Below, piece after piece: positions 1-9,226 of a DNA stretch of 64,000 nucleotides (position 1 is the first letter of the stretch; the number at the start of each line of letters is the position of its first letter). Source of the DNA: Pseudomonadota bacterium. GTDB lineage: Bacteria; Pseudomonadota; Alphaproteobacteria; Rhodospirillales; Magnetospirillaceae. Below the pieces are notes generated by a model. It did not search any database and was not told the origin of the DNA. It saw only the letters and a program-made list of their open reading frames with translations. Both the position numbers and the translations under genes were made by a program. The stretch is from contig JAJZUL010000001.1 in NCBI GenBank assembly GCA_021848545.1, positions 102,707 through 166,706 of the forward strand. The letters are read 5' to 3'.

Positions 1-1662
1 CAGCGCCGACCCCACCGCCAGGGCCGACCGCCTGGCCTCGACCACCGCCTCGGTGAACAGGCGCCGATCCATGTCGTCGCGGGCGTTTTCCAGGGAATCG
101 CGCAGCATCCGCGCCATCTCCTCGTCGCCCAGGCCATAGGAGGGCTTGACCGCCACATGCTGTTCGATCCCGGTGGTGGTCTCCTGGGCCGAAACGGTCA
201 GCAACCCGTCGGCATCGACGGCGAAGGTCACGCGAATGCGGGCGGCGCCGGCGGTCATGGGGGGAATGCCGCCCAAAACGAAGCGGGCCAACGACCGGCA
301 TTGATCGACCATCTCGCGTTCGCCCTGGACCACATGGATGGCCATGGCGGTCTGGCCGTCCTGGTAGGTGGTGAATTCCTGGGCCATGGCCACGGGGATC
401 GGCTGGTTGCGGGGGATGACCTTCTCGACGATCCCGCCCATGGTCTCGATCCCCAGCGACAGGGGCGTCACGTCCAGCAGCAGGGTGTCCGACCCGGCGG
501 TCAGGGCTTCGGCCTGGAGAGCCGCGCCCACCGCCACCACCTCGTCGGGATTGATGTCGGACAGGGGCGGACGGCCGAACATCTCCGCCACCTTGGCCCG
601 CACCAGCGGCATGCGCGTGGAGCCACCCACCAGAACCACCCCGTGGATATCGGCGGCGGTGGCCCCGGCATCCTCCAGCACGCCCCGGCAAATCTCCAGG
701 GTGCGCTCGATGAAAGGCGTCGCCAGCCGGTCGAGAGTGGCGCGGTCGAGGAAATGACGCGACGGCTTGCCGTCCACTTCGATCATCCATTCCCCGCCCA
801 TTTTCCGCGACAGGCATTCCTTGCCGAGGCGGGCGACCATCAGCGCCTGCTTGGCCTCGCCGGCGGTGATGGTCTGTTCGCCGAGATTGGCGGTCCGCTC
901 GGCCAGGAAATATTCGGCCACGGCATGATCGATATCGTCGCCGCCCAGCGCGGCGTCGCCGCCGGTGGCCTTCACCTGGAAAACGCCCTTCTCCATGCGC
1001 AGCAGCGAGATATCGAAGGTCCCGCCGCCCAGATCATAGACGGCATAAAGCCCTTCGGCGCCGTTATCGAGTCCATAGGCCAGGGCCGCCGCCGTCGGTT
1101 CGTTGACCAGCCGCAGTACTTCCAGCCCGGCCAGCCGCGCCGCGTCCTTGGTCGCGGTGCGCGCGGCATCGTCGAAATAGGCGGGCACCGTCACCACCGC
1201 CCGATCCACCGCGCGGCCCAGAGCGGCTTCGGCGCGGCCGCGTATGGCGCGCAGGATATCGGCGGAAATCTCCACCGGCGTCAGCACCCGACCCGAGACG
1301 CGCAACCGCACCATGCCGCCCTGGGGCGCCGATTCCACGTCGTACGGCAGGGTGCCGGCCAGACCCTTGACGTCCTCAAGCCCGCGTCCCATCAGCCGCT
1401 TGATGGAACTGACCACCCGTTCCGGCGTCTCCAGGATCGCCTCACGCGCATGTTCGCCGACGACGACCGAGCCATCCTCGCCGTAACAGACCACCGACGG
1501 CATCAGGCCGCGACCGTCTTCGCCGCGCAGCACTTCGGGCTTGCCGGCCTGCACCATGGCCACGACCGAATTGGTCGTGCCGAGATCGATGCCCACCGCC
1601 AGACCGGTTTCGTCGGCGTGAGGGGCCGGCGTCTCGCCGGGTTCGTGAAGTTGGAGCAGCAT
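1..1662 (-). CDS. hscA: Fe-S chaperone HscA, Hsp70 family (3' end beyond window)
   Basis: This is a specialised Hsp70 that helps release Fe-S clusters from the scaffold IscU, using the J-protein HscB as partner. The translation shows the Hsp70 nucleotide-binding signatures: GIDLGTTNS near residue 24, the YDLGGGTFDIS phosphate loop, and VVLVGGSTRMP. The substrate-binding half follows, with the DVTPLSLGIET segment. About 554 codons lie in the window; HscA is usually about 620 residues, so the C-terminal lid is missing only because the window ends. I chose the ATG at 1662 because it gives the HscA-like N-terminus MLLQLHEPG; the ATG at 1684 is in another frame. It is the last visible gene of the minus-strand isc cluster. 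It is separated from hscB by about 190 bases containing a hairpin, so it may have some independent expression. A ferredoxin gene would be expected beyond the edge but cannot be seen. Confidence 0.96.
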   Translation of the reverse strand, partial: MLLQLHEPGETPAPHADETGLAVGIDLGTTNSVVAMVQAGKPEVLRGEDGRGLMPSVVCYGEDGSVVVGEHAREAILETPERVVSSIKRLMGRGLEDVKGLAGTLPYDVESAPQGGMVRLRVSGRVLTPVEISADILRAIRGRAEAALGRAVDRAVVTVPAYFDDAARTATKDAARLAGLEVLRLVNEPTAAALAYGLDNGAEGLYAVYDLGGGTFDISLLRMEKGVFQVKATGGDAALGGDDIDHAVAEYFLAERTANLGEQTITAGEAKQALMVARLGKECLSRKMGGEWMIEVDGKPSRHFLDRATLDRLATPFIERTLEICRGVLEDAGATAADIHGVVLVGGSTRMPLVRAKVAEMFGRPPLSDINPDEVVAVGAALQAEALTAGSDTLLLDVTPLSLGIETMGGIVEKVIPRNQPIPVAMAQEFTTYQDGQTAMAIHVVQGEREMVDQCRSLARFVLGGIPPMTAGAARIRVTFAVDADGLLTVSAQETTTGIEQHVAVKPSYGLGDEEMARMLRDSLENARDDMDRRLFTEAVVEARRSALAVGSAL

Positions 1663-1782
1663 CGCCACCAGTCCCTATGTCCATGATCCGCCCGGCTGTC
1701 TGGCGACTCCGTCGCAGCGGACGCACTGTGGTTGTCACCGCGGTCCGACTCCCCGCCACGGGGATCGACCCAAGAGAGTCGA

Positions 1783-1804
1783 AAGCGATTGGAGCCAATC
1801 GCTT
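1783..1804. other. Perfect hairpin in the hscB-hscA gap
   Basis: Two 10-base arms (AAGCGATTGG and its complement CCAATCGCTT) flank a 2-base centre. They lie in the 194-base gap between the hscB stop and the hscA start. No T-run follows on the minus strand, so an intrinsic terminator is not supported. It could be an mRNA processing or stabilising hairpin within the operon. Confidence 0.4.
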
Positions 1805-1856
1805 AATCCGCTTTCCGTCAATACGTTACGGAGCAATCCCGATCTTTGACCGCGCT

Positions 1857-2480
1857 CTACCGCCCCGCCATGCGCACCTTGCGGGAGCGCGCATCCTCGA
1901 CCAGCTTCAGCAGATACTTCAACCGCACCGCCAACTGCGCCGCCTCGCCCTGGCGGTTGGCGGCAAACGCGGCGGACAAATCCTTCTGGCAGCCTGCCAC
2001 CTCGGCTTCCGCCTCGGCGATCAGGGCGCCGATTTCGGCGACATCGGCCGCTTCGGCGATGGCTTCACGCTTTTCCATCTGCTCCATCAGCAGGACCGGA
2101 TCGGAAATGGTGGCGCTGGAATTGAGATCGACCGGCTTTCCCGCCAAACGCAACAGATAGGCGGCCCGCTTCAGCGGGTCTTTCAGGGTCTCGTACGCAT
2201 CGTTGAGCGCCGTCGCCTGCTGCTGGGAAAAGGCTTTCTCCCGCGAGGATTTGGCGGCGAACCGGTCGGGATGCAGACGGCGCTGAAAGCCGAAATACTG
2301 GCGGTCCAGCGCGTCCAGATCGACATCGTAGCCCGGCCCCAGCCCCAGGCGGGTGAAATGGTCGATATCGCCGGGACCCTGAACCGCGCCGCAGACGGAA
2401 CAGAACAGGGCCCGCGCCGCCACCGGCCCCTTGCAGGACCAGCAGGAAATGACGGCGGGAGCGGCAACGGAAACGGTCAT
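1857..2480 (-). CDS. hscB: Fe-S co-chaperone HscB (J protein with zinc-finger-like N-terminus)
   Basis: This is the J-domain co-chaperone that delivers IscU to HscA and stimulates its ATPase. The 207-residue product starts with two CxxC pairs (CWSC and CSVC), as in zinc-finger-bearing HscB proteins. The J domain follows with the diagnostic HPD motif in RRLHPDRF. The C-terminal three-helix IscU-binding region contains the LLEQ-like stretch DPVLLMEQMEKREAI. The open frame extends upstream to 2573, but that extension lies inside iscA. The ATG at 2480 is two bases after the iscA stop and gives the expected zinc-finger start. Spacing indicates translational coupling with iscA. Confidence 0.95.
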   Translation of the reverse strand: MTVSVAAPAVISCWSCKGPVAARALFCSVCGAVQGPGDIDHFTRLGLGPGYDVDLDALDRQYFGFQRRLHPDRFAAKSSREKAFSQQQATALNDAYETLKDPLKRAAYLLRLAGKPVDLNSSATISDPVLLMEQMEKREAIAEAADVAEIGALIAEAEAEVAGCQKDLSAAFAANRQGEAAQLAVRLKYLLKLVEDARSRKVRMAGR

Positions 2481-2482
2481 CG

Positions 2483-2821
2483 TCAGACGTGGAACGATTC
2501 GCCGCAGCCGCATCGTCCCTTTTCGTTGGGATTGCGGAAGACGAAACCGTTCTGCATCTTTTCCTCGACCCAATCCATCTCGGTCCCAAGGATGAACATC
2601 GTCGCCTTGGGATCGATGAGGACCGTCACCCCCTTATCCTCGACCACTTCGTCGTAGGGGGTCTGTTCGTCGGCATACTCCAGGGTGTAGCGCAGGCCCG
2701 AACAGCCTTTGGACTGAACCCCGATACGGATGCCGACCGACGGCTTGCCACGAGCCGCCAGCATGGCCTTCACCCGCTCGGCGGCGGCATCGGTAAGCGT
2801 AATGGGCGCCATGCGTTCCAT
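2483..2821 (-). CDS. iscA: A-type Fe-S carrier IscA
   Basis: This is an A-type carrier protein of 112 residues that receives or shuttles iron or clusters from IscU to apoproteins. The three conserved cysteines of the family are present, in GCSGL and in the C-terminal CGCGESF. The HesB/IscA core is intact. I chose the ATG at 2821 because a strong ribosome-binding site (GGAGGGG) lies five bases upstream; the longer reading frame to 2842 has none. It is fourth in the minus-strand isc operon between iscU and hscB. Confidence 0.95.
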   Translation of the reverse strand: MERMAPITLTDAAAERVKAMLAARGKPSVGIRIGVQSKGCSGLRYTLEYADEQTPYDEVVEDKGVTVLIDPKATMFILGTEMDWVEEKMQNGFVFRNPNEKGRCGCGESFHV

Positions 2822-2857
2822 GCCAACCCCTCCTGTTTGCAATTCCCCTGACCGGCC

Positions 2858-3274
2858 CTATTCGGCGGCGGTGTCGGTGCCGTTCCCGGACTCGGACCCG
2901 GTCTTCTTTCTGTAATCGGCGATGGCGGCCTTGATAGCGTCTTCGGCCAGGACCGAACAATGGATTTTAACCGGTGGCAGCGCCAATTCCTGCGCGATCT
3001 CGGTATTTTTGATCTGAGCCGCCTCGTCCAGGGTCTTGCCCTTGACCCATTCGGTGACCAGCGAGCTCGACGCGATGGCCGAGCCGCAGCCGAAGGTCTT
3101 GAACTTGGCATCCTCGATGATGCCGTCGGCGCTGACCTTGATTTGCAGCTTCATCACGTCGCCGCAGGCCGGCGCGCCCACCAGACCGGTGCCGACGCCT
3201 TCGTCTTCCTTTCCGAACCCGCCGACATTGCGGGGGTTTTCGTAATGATCGATGACTTTGTCGCTGTACGCCAT
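2858..3274 (-). CDS. iscU: Fe-S cluster scaffold protein IscU
   Basis: This is the scaffold on which IscS-derived sulfur and iron form a [2Fe-2S] cluster. The 138-residue product carries the three ligand cysteines in CGD, FGCGSA and HCSVLAED. The HscA recognition motif LPPVK sits just before the third cysteine. The start at 3274 gives the canonical MAYSDKVIDHYENPRNVG and follows a GGAGGATGA ribosome-binding site. A frame extension to 3292 is unsupported. The tail after residue 120 is acidic and Ser/Gly-rich and slightly longer than in E. coli. Confidence 0.97.
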   Translation of the reverse strand: MAYSDKVIDHYENPRNVGGFGKEDEGVGTGLVGAPACGDVMKLQIKVSADGIIEDAKFKTFGCGSAIASSSLVTEWVKGKTLDEAAQIKNTEIAQELALPPVKIHCSVLAEDAIKAAIADYRKKTGSESGNGTDTAAE

Positions 3275-3331
3275 TTCATCCTCCGCGATCAACGGCCGCA
3301 GCCGTTTATCTAAAAATTTCGCCGCATTGCC

Positions 3332-4585
3332 TCAATGTTCGGCCCATTCGATCGATTTCAGATCGACACCGTCCAGGTGCATTTCCCACAACGGGCTCAA
3401 TTCCCGCAGATGGTTGACCGCCTTGACCACATGGTCGATGGCGTAATCGATATCGGCCTCGGTGGTGAAGCGCCCGATACCGAACCGCAGGGAGGTATGG
3501 GCCATTTCGGCGTCGAGCCCCAGCGCGCGCAGCACATAGGAGGGCTCCAACGACGCCGAGGTGCAGGCCGACCCGGACGACACCGCCAGATCCTTGACGC
3601 CCATCATCAGCCCCTCGCCCTCGACGAAGGCGAAGGACAGATTGAGATTGCCGGGAACGCGCTGTTCCGGATCGCCGTTGAGATAAACCTCGGGCAACCT
3701 GGCCTGAATCCCGTTCATCAGGCGGTCGCGCAGGAAGCGCAGACGTTCGCCCTCGGTGGCCATCTCGGCCTTGGAAATGGCGCACGCTTCGCCCAGTCCC
3801 ACGCAGAGCGGCGTCGGCAGGGTGCCGGACCGCATGCCCCGCTCCTGGCCGCCGCCATTGATCAGCGGCACCAGACGCACCCGCGGCCGACGGCGCACGT
3901 ACAGGGCGCCGATCCCCTTGGGCCCGTAAAGCTTGTGGCCGGAAATGCTCATCAGATCGATATTCATGGCGTTGACGTCGAGCGGGATCTTGCCCGCCGC
4001 CTGCGCGCAATCGGTATGAAAGAACGCGCCCTTGGCCCGGCAGATGGCGCCGATCTCGGCCAGGGGCTGGATGACGCCGATCTCGTTATTGACCCCCATC
4101 ACCGAGACGATCGCCGTCTTGTCGGTCACCACCGATTCCAGCTCGGCCAGATCGATCAGGCCGTTCTTCGCCACCGGCAGATAGGTGACCTTGAAGCCTT
4201 CCTGCTCCAGATGGCGGCAGGTATCGAGCACGCATTTATGCTCGGTCACCACCGTCACGATATGGTCGCGCTTGGCCTTGTAGAAGTGGGCGACGCCCTT
4301 GATGGCGAGATTGTTGGACTCGGTCGCGCCCGAGGTGAAGACGATCTCCTTGGCGTCGGCGCCGATGATGGCCGCCACTTGCGCCCGGGCCGTCTCCACC
4401 GCCTCTTCGGCCTGCCACCCATAATAGTGGTTGCGTGAATGGGGGTTTCCGAACTTTTCGGTGAACCAGGGCAGCATCTTTTCGACCACGCGCGGATCGC
4501 ACGGGGTGGTGGCCTGGTAGTCCATATAGATCGGCTCGCCCGGCCCACGGCCGATGATGCCCTTGTCGATAGTGACCGCAGTCAT
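3332..4585 (-). CDS. iscS: Cysteine desulfurase IscS
   Basis: This is a PLP-dependent cysteine desulfurase of 417 residues that supplies persulfide sulfur to IscU. The PLP lysine is in [10 protein letters not shown], and the mobile-loop catalytic cysteine is in [17 protein letters not shown]. The TSGATESNN phosphate-binding segment is present, as is the C-terminal extension that docks IscU. The group I sequence pattern and position directly before iscU make it the housekeeping IscS. The ATG at 4585 follows a GAGGAAG ribosome-binding site. Upstream in-frame ATGs exist at 4603 and 4663 but lie at or inside the preceding desulfurase gene. Confidence 0.96.
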   Translation of the reverse strand: MTAVTIDKGIIGRGPGEPIYMDYQATTPCDPRVVEKMLPWFTEKFGNPHSRNHYYGWQAEEAVETARAQVAAIIGADAKEIVFTSGATESNNLAIKGVAHFYKAKRDHIVTVVTEHKCVLDTCRHLEQEGFKVTYLPVAKNGLIDLAELESVVTDKTAIVSVMGVNNEIGVIQPLAEIGAICRAKGAFFHTDCAQAAGKIPLDVNAMNIDLMSISGHKLYGPKGIGALYVRRRPRVRLVPLINGGGQERGMRSGTLPTPLCVGLGEACAISKAEMATEGERLRFLRDRLMNGIQARLPEVYLNGDPEQRVPGNLNLSFAFVEGEGLMMGVKDLAVSSGSACTSASLEPSYVLRALGLDAEMAHTSLRFGIGRFTTEADIDYAIDHVVKAVNHLRELSPLWEMHLDGVDLKSIEWAEH

Positions 4586-4602
4586 CACAGTGCTTCCTCT
4601 CA

Positions 4603-5748
4603 TCACGCGGCGCTCGCCGCTCCATGAACGTCCATACCCTTGCGCCGGGCCAGTTCGGCCCACGCCTCGATGAATTTTTCCACGTCGGTCCCGGTGCTGC
4701 CCCAGCCCAGGCTTACGCGGATGGCCGAGCCCGCCAATGCGGGCGTCAGCCCCATGGCGGCCAGGACATGGGAGGCCGCCATCTTTCCCGACGAGCAGGC
4801 CGCCCCGGCACCGACCATCACGCCGGCAAGATCAAGGGCCATCACCTGGGTCTGACTTGCCACTCCCGGCAGGGCCAGACAAGAGGTATTGGGCAGGCGA
4901 GGCGCCCCTTTGCCGATCACGACCGCCGCTGGAACACGCCGCAGAGCGTCCTCTTCCAGCCGGTCCCGCATATCACGCATGCGTAATATGGTGATTTGAT
5001 CGTCGGCATCCTTTTTTGCAAGAGACGCGGCCACACCGAAACCCGCTATTCCGGAAATATTTTCGGTCCCGGCCCGACGCCCCCGTTCCTGGCCGCCGCC
5101 CTTCAGCAGCGGCGCCGGTGCCGGTTCGAAATCGGCCAGAACCAAGGCGCCGACGCCCGACGGTCCACCCATCTTGTGGGCGGACAAGGTCAGCAGATCG
5201 ATACCCAATTCAGCCATGGAGACCGGCAGGCGGCCCGCCCCTTGAGCGGCATCGCAATGAAGCCGGGCGCCATGGCGGTGGGCGAGGCGGGCCACTTCGG
5301 CGACCGGCTGCACCACCCCCGTCTCGTTATTGGCCAGCATCACCGAAACCAGCGCGGGCGCATCGGCCCGACGCAACCGGTCTTCCAGCGCGCCCAGATC
5401 CACCAGACCGTCGCCATCGACGGGAATGGGATCGATGTCGGCCCCGGCCTGGGCGCCAACCGATACATGTTCGATCGCGGAGATCAGCAGAGAGCGCCCG
5501 CCCCACCCCGCAAGAGCCAGGGCGTTGGCCTCGGTCCCGCCGGAGGTGAAGATCACGTTTTCGGCCCGGGCGCCCACCAGAGCGGCGACCGCCGCCCGCG
5601 CATCCTCGACGCGGCGCCGCGCCATCCGGCCGGCCGCATGCACCGAAGAGGGGTTGCCGGGCTCGGCCAGGGCCTCGGCCATGACAGCCACCACCTCGGG
5701 ACGCGCCGGAGCGCCGGCGTTGTAATCGAGGTAGCGCGAACCGAACAC
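4603..5748 (-). CDS. Second cysteine desulfurase, NifS/IscS-like
   Basis: This 381-residue aminotransferase class V protein is a second desulfurase placed between iscR and iscS. It keeps the PLP lysine ([11 protein letters not shown]), the [10 protein letters not shown] loop and a catalytic cysteine in GAACSSGKM. It is shorter than IscS and lacks the C-terminal IscU-binding tail, and its sequence is clearly diverged from the neighbour. The CSSGK loop is close to group I desulfurases of the NifS type. Paired desulfurases in isc clusters are found in some Rhodospirillales. Whether it serves the same scaffold, tRNA thiolation or another acceptor cannot be told here. Confidence 0.9.
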   Translation of the reverse strand: MFGSRYLDYNAGAPARPEVVAVMAEALAEPGNPSSVHAAGRMARRRVEDARAAVAALVGARAENVIFTSGGTEANALALAGWGGRSLLISAIEHVSVGAQAGADIDPIPVDGDGLVDLGALEDRLRRADAPALVSVMLANNETGVVQPVAEVARLAHRHGARLHCDAAQGAGRLPVSMAELGIDLLTLSAHKMGGPSGVGALVLADFEPAPAPLLKGGGQERGRRAGTENISGIAGFGVAASLAKKDADDQITILRMRDMRDRLEEDALRRVPAAVVIGKGAPRLPNTSCLALPGVASQTQVMALDLAGVMVGAGAACSSGKMAASHVLAAMGLTPALAGSAIRVSLGWGSTGTDVEKFIEAWAELARRKGMDVHGAASAA

Positions 5749-5775
5749 CTGATTCTCCTTTTTCTCGGCGGAGGC

Positions 5776-6246
5776 TTATTCGGCGGCGGCGATGCCGCCC
5801 TGCCCCGCTCCGTGGAACATGCCGGACGTCCCCAGAACCCGGCGCTCGACCACATCGGCCAGGGACACCGAGGACAGGTACAGATAAATCTGGTTGCCCA
5901 ACTCCTCCCACAGATCGTGGGTCAGGCAACGGCCCTTGTTGTGATGGCATCCGGCCGGCGTTCCCGGCGAACAGCGGGTGGTCTGGATCGGTTCGTCCAC
6001 CGCCAGAATGATGTCCGAAATGCGCAATTGCTCGGCCGGCCGCGACAAAAGATAACCGCCGCCCGGCCCGCGCACGCTTTTCACCAACCCGCCCTTGCGC
6101 AATTTTCCGAACAATTGCTCCAGATAGGACAGGGAAATTTCCTGGCGGTCGGCGATATCGGCAAGCGCCACCGGACTCCCTTGGGAATGGTTGGACAGAT
6201 CCACCATCGCCATGACCGCGTACCGCCCTTTGGTGCTGAGCTTCAC
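5776..6246 (-). CDS. iscR: Rrf2-family Fe-S regulator IscR
   Basis: This 156-residue Rrf2-family winged-helix repressor senses Fe-S status and normally represses its own operon when holding a [2Fe-2S] cluster. The N-terminus MKLSTKGRYAVMAM and the recognition helix region (ISLSYLEQLFGKLRKGGLVKS) are typical. The three cluster cysteines occur in the spaced pattern CSPGTPAGC...RCLTHDLW, followed by the histidine ligand. It is promoter-proximal in the isc cluster, so autoregulation through the 6247-6327 gap is likely. That is inference; I did not identify an operator. Confidence 0.95.
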   Translation of the reverse strand: MKLSTKGRYAVMAMVDLSNHSQGSPVALADIADRQEISLSYLEQLFGKLRKGGLVKSVRGPGGGYLLSRPAEQLRISDIILAVDEPIQTTRCSPGTPAGCHHNKGRCLTHDLWEELGNQIYLYLSSVSLADVVERRVLGTSGMFHGAGQGGIAAAE

Positions 6247-6327
6247 GTCGTCGTCTCCCGTAACGGCACCGGACCACCCCGGCCATTCGTCCGCGCGGCC
6301 AATCCCGGCCGCCGGACCGTCTTATCC

Positions 6328-7077
6328 CTAACCGCCCGATGCGGTGGGGATATCGTTGTCTTCAACCGCATTGCCGGCCACCACCCTGGGATGGCGTACC
6401 GGACTGCCCTCGCTATGGCCCCGCACCTCGCCTTCGAGGTCGGCGACCCGCTCCATCAAGGTCACCACCTGCCCACGCAGCCCTTCGATGGCGCGCACCA
6501 CCGGATCGGGCAGATCCTCCGGCAAGCCGTAAGCGCAGAATTCCGCGTCCTCGGGCTTGCGGCGGCGCATCACCGGCCGCGCCGGCACGCCCACCATGGT
6601 CATCCCGGCCGCCACATCGGTCAGCACCACCGCATTGGCGCCGATGCGCGCCCCGGCGCCGATCAGGATCGGTCCCAGCACCTGGGCGCCGGACCCCACG
6701 ATCACGCCGTCCTCCAAAGTGGGATGACGCTTGCCCAGATGCAGCGAGGTGCCGCCCAATGTCACGCCCTGGTACAGGGTGACATCGTCACCGATCACGG
6801 CCGTTTCGCCGATCACCACGCCGGTTCCGTGATCGATGAACAACCGACGTCCGACCACGGCGCCCGGATGTATTTCGATGCCGGTGAATATCTTGGCCAG
6901 GTGCGACAAAAATCGCCCCAAAACCCGAAAACCGCGCAGCCAGCACAGATGAGCGAGCCGATAGGCCAGCACCGCGTGCAATCCCGGATAGCACAGCAGA
7001 ACCTCGGTCCAAGAGTGCGCTGCGGGATCACGCTGCCGTATCGACAGAATATCTTCGCGAAGAGCCTTGAAAATCAT
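6328..7077 (-). CDS. cysE: Serine O-acetyltransferase CysE
   Basis: This enzyme makes O-acetylserine, the committed precursor of cysteine, and so provides substrate for the desulfurases downstream. The 249-residue product has the N-terminal helical region of short CysE proteins. A left-handed beta-helix of hexapeptide repeats follows, containing the catalytic [26 protein letters not shown] region and the HPTLEDGV segment. The last 60 residues form a low-complexity polar tail beyond the usual end. It is the first gene of the minus-strand sulfur/Fe-S cluster. Confidence 0.95.
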   Translation of the reverse strand: MIFKALREDILSIRQRDPAAHSWTEVLLCYPGLHAVLAYRLAHLCWLRGFRVLGRFLSHLAKIFTGIEIHPGAVVGRRLFIDHGTGVVIGETAVIGDDVTLYQGVTLGGTSLHLGKRHPTLEDGVIVGSGAQVLGPILIGAGARIGANAVVLTDVAAGMTMVGVPARPVMRRRKPEDAEFCAYGLPEDLPDPVVRAIEGLRGQVVTLMERVADLEGEVRGHSEGSPVRHPRVVAGNAVEDNDIPTASGG

Positions 7078-7382
7078 GGTTCACGTTATGCTAATCTAGA
7101 GTTCGTTCGCCGCCCCGCATGAGGGGGAACGCGTCCGCTGGCGGCTTTCCCCGACTTCGCGGGAACACCCGATCCATGCGGCCGTACGCGATTATGGGAC
7201 GGCGATTCTGGTTACGTATATAGGATGCCCGACTACGGGAGTCAAGTTTAGCCGACCTTTCGTACCTTGCCGTTTTTACACCCGCCCTTTATTTCCCGAT
7301 ACCGTGACTCGAGTTTTAACGATTTCGGATTCGACTCGGTTGGTGCCCATTGCGACACCGGGGACACTGCACGGAAGAAACG
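7078..7382. other. Divergent intergenic region between cysE and the hydrolase gene
   Basis: This 305-base gap separates the diverging cysE and alpha/beta hydrolase genes. It should hold the promoter of the isc/cys cluster on the minus strand and of the hydrolase on the plus strand. It contains AT-richer patches around 7080-7100 and 7205-7225. I saw no convincing operator, hairpin or small gene. Confidence 0.5.
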
Positions 7383-8069
7383 ATGCCCGACGTGATTTTT
7401 AATGGACCTGACGGCCGCCTCGAGGGCCGCTACCATCACGGCCGCACGCCCAATGCTCCGATCGCATTGCTGCTGCACCCCCATCCACAGCATGGGGGCA
7501 GCATGAACAACAAGGTCGTCTATGCCCTGTATCAGACCTTCGTGCGGCGCGGGTTTTCAACCCTTCGCTTCAATTTCCGGGGCGTCGGCCGCAGCCAGGG
7601 ACGGTTCGACAACGGTCTTGGAGAATTGGCCGATGCGGCCGCCGCTTTGGATTGGATGCAGACCTACAATCCCAACACCAGCGCCTCGTGGGTGACGGGA
7701 TTTTCGTTCGGCGCCTGGATCGGCATGCAATTGCTGATGCGCCGCCCGGAACTGGACGGCTTCGTCTCGGTGGCGCCGCCGGCCAACCATTACGATTTCT
7801 CGTTTCTGGCCCCCTGCCCCTCGTCCGGCCTGATCCTTCAGGGCACGGCCGACACCATGGTACCGGAAGCGGCGACGGCGAAGCTGGCGCAGAAATTGGC
7901 GATGCAGCGCAATATCGAGGTCACCTATCGCACGGTGGACGGCGCCAGCCATTTCTTCCACGACCACCTCGACACCCTGACCGAGGAGGTCGACAGCTAT
8001 CTCGCCCAGGCGGTCACGGAACGGCCGGCCCCGGAGCCGCCGGTGGAACTGGCCGAGGCGTTGTCTTAA
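7383..8069 (+). CDS. Predicted alpha/beta hydrolase (COG2945-like)
   Basis: This 228-residue alpha/beta-hydrolase fold protein has the feature set of short predicted hydrolases of the dienelactone-like COG2945 type. It has an early HPHPQHGGSMNNKV segment (oxyanion region) and the nucleophile elbow GFSFGAWIG with serine. A late GTADTMVPE region holds the acid, and GASHFFHDHLD holds the histidine. The substrate is unknown. The ATG at 7383 follows GGAAGAAAC and begins MPDVIFNGPDGRLEG; the in-frame ATG at 7350 has no good ribosome-binding site. It is divergent from cysE and converges with the aminotransferase gene, with only four bases between the stops. Confidence 0.85.
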   Translation: MPDVIFNGPDGRLEGRYHHGRTPNAPIALLLHPHPQHGGSMNNKVVYALYQTFVRRGFSTLRFNFRGVGRSQGRFDNGLGELADAAAALDWMQTYNPNTSASWVTGFSFGAWIGMQLLMRRPELDGFVSVAPPANHYDFSFLAPCPSSGLILQGTADTMVPEAATAKLAQKLAMQRNIEVTYRTVDGASHFFHDHLDTLTEEVDSYLAQAVTERPAPEPPVELAEALS

Positions 8070-8073
8070 CGTT

Positions 8074-9222
8074 TCAGCGGCGCCACAGGTTGAGGCGGCG
8101 CACCGCCTCGACCATGTCGGCGGTGGCGCCGGCGAAGGAAAACCGCACGAAGCGATGGCCGCGCACGGGGTCGAAATCGACGCCCGGCGTGGCGGCGATG
8201 CCGGTCTCGGCCAGCATGCGGGCGCAAAAATCCTGGGAATCGTCGGCGATGCCGGCCAGATCGGCATAGACGTAAAAGGCCCCGTCCGACGGCGCCAGAC
8301 GGGCGAAGCCGGCGCGGGTCAACCCGTCCCGCAGAATGTCGCGATTGGCGGCGTAAACGGCCACCCGCCGGTCCAGTTCCTCGCGGCACTCGAAGGCGGC
8401 GATGGCGGCGATCTGCGACAGGGTCGGCGGCGAGATGAACAGATTCTGCTGCAAACATTCCACCGCGCGGACCAGATCGGGCGGCAGCACCAGCCAGCCC
8501 AGACGCCAGCCGGTCATGGCGTAATATTTGGAAAAACTGTTGACCACCACGGCGTGGGCGCCATGGGCGCTAGCGGTAGCGGCCGCCTTCCCAAAGGTGA
8601 TGCCGTGGTAGATTTCATCCGAAATCAAACGGATGCCGTGGGTCTCGCACCAACCGGCCAGGGCGGCCAGCTCGGCTTCGGACATCATGACGCCGGTGGG
8701 ATTGGCGGGGCTGGCCACGATCACCCCGTCCAATTCCCCCTCCATGCCCGCCAGATCGCGCGCGGTCAGGCACCATCCATTGTCCGGCCCCACCGCGATG
8801 GGCACGCAGGTGATGTCCAGCGCCTTCAGGATGTTGCGATAGGCGGGATAGCCCGGCGCCGCCACCGCCACCCGGTCGCCGGCGGAAAAGGAGGCCAGGA
8901 AGGCCAGCAGGAAGCCCCCCGACGAGCCGGTGGTCACGGCGACCCGCTCGGCCCCGACGGCGAGCCCATAGGTCTCGGCGTAATGGCGGGCGATGCGTTC
9001 GCGCAAGCCGTCGATACCCAGGGCCAAAGTATATCCCAGGGACTCGCCGTCCAGCGCCGCCCGCGCCGCCCTCAGCACCCCCGCCGGCGCCGGTCCTGAC
9101 GGCTGGCCCACCTCCAGATGCAGGACGTCGCCGCCTTCGGCGGCGCGCTGCTGGGCGCGGCGCATGACGTCCATGACGATGAAGGGATCGATGCGCCCCC
9201 GTTCCGCGACCTTGAACGTCAT
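8074..9222 (-). CDS. PLP-dependent class I/II aminotransferase
   Basis: This is a fold-type I aminotransferase of 382 residues. It has the TGSSGGFLLAF phosphate loop, SPANPTG and the DEIYHGI segment. The Schiff-base lysine is in NSFSKYYAMTGWRLGW, and the substrate-carboxylate arginine is near the C-terminus (HRFVRFSF). The sequence fits the aspartate/alanine-type group Ia; the true amino acid substrate cannot be assigned. It is followed (in transcription it is preceded) by the gamma-glutamyltransferase-like gene with a four-base gap, so the two are probably co-transcribed. Confidence 0.9.
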   Translation of the reverse strand: MTFKVAERGRIDPFIVMDVMRRAQQRAAEGGDVLHLEVGQPSGPAPAGVLRAARAALDGESLGYTLALGIDGLRERIARHYAETYGLAVGAERVAVTTGSSGGFLLAFLASFSAGDRVAVAAPGYPAYRNILKALDITCVPIAVGPDNGWCLTARDLAGMEGELDGVIVASPANPTGVMMSEAELAALAGWCETHGIRLISDEIYHGITFGKAAATASAHGAHAVVVNSFSKYYAMTGWRLGWLVLPPDLVRAVECLQQNLFISPPTLSQIAAIAAFECREELDRRVAVYAANRDILRDGLTRAGFARLAPSDGAFYVYADLAGIADDSQDFCARMLAETGIAATPGVDFDPVRGHRFVRFSFAGATADMVEAVRRLNLWRR

Positions 9223-9226
9223 TGCG

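Noticed and set aside
157..1686. 509-codon plus-strand open frame
   Set aside because: It is the antisense shadow of hscA; the minus-strand translation shows clear Hsp70 motifs.
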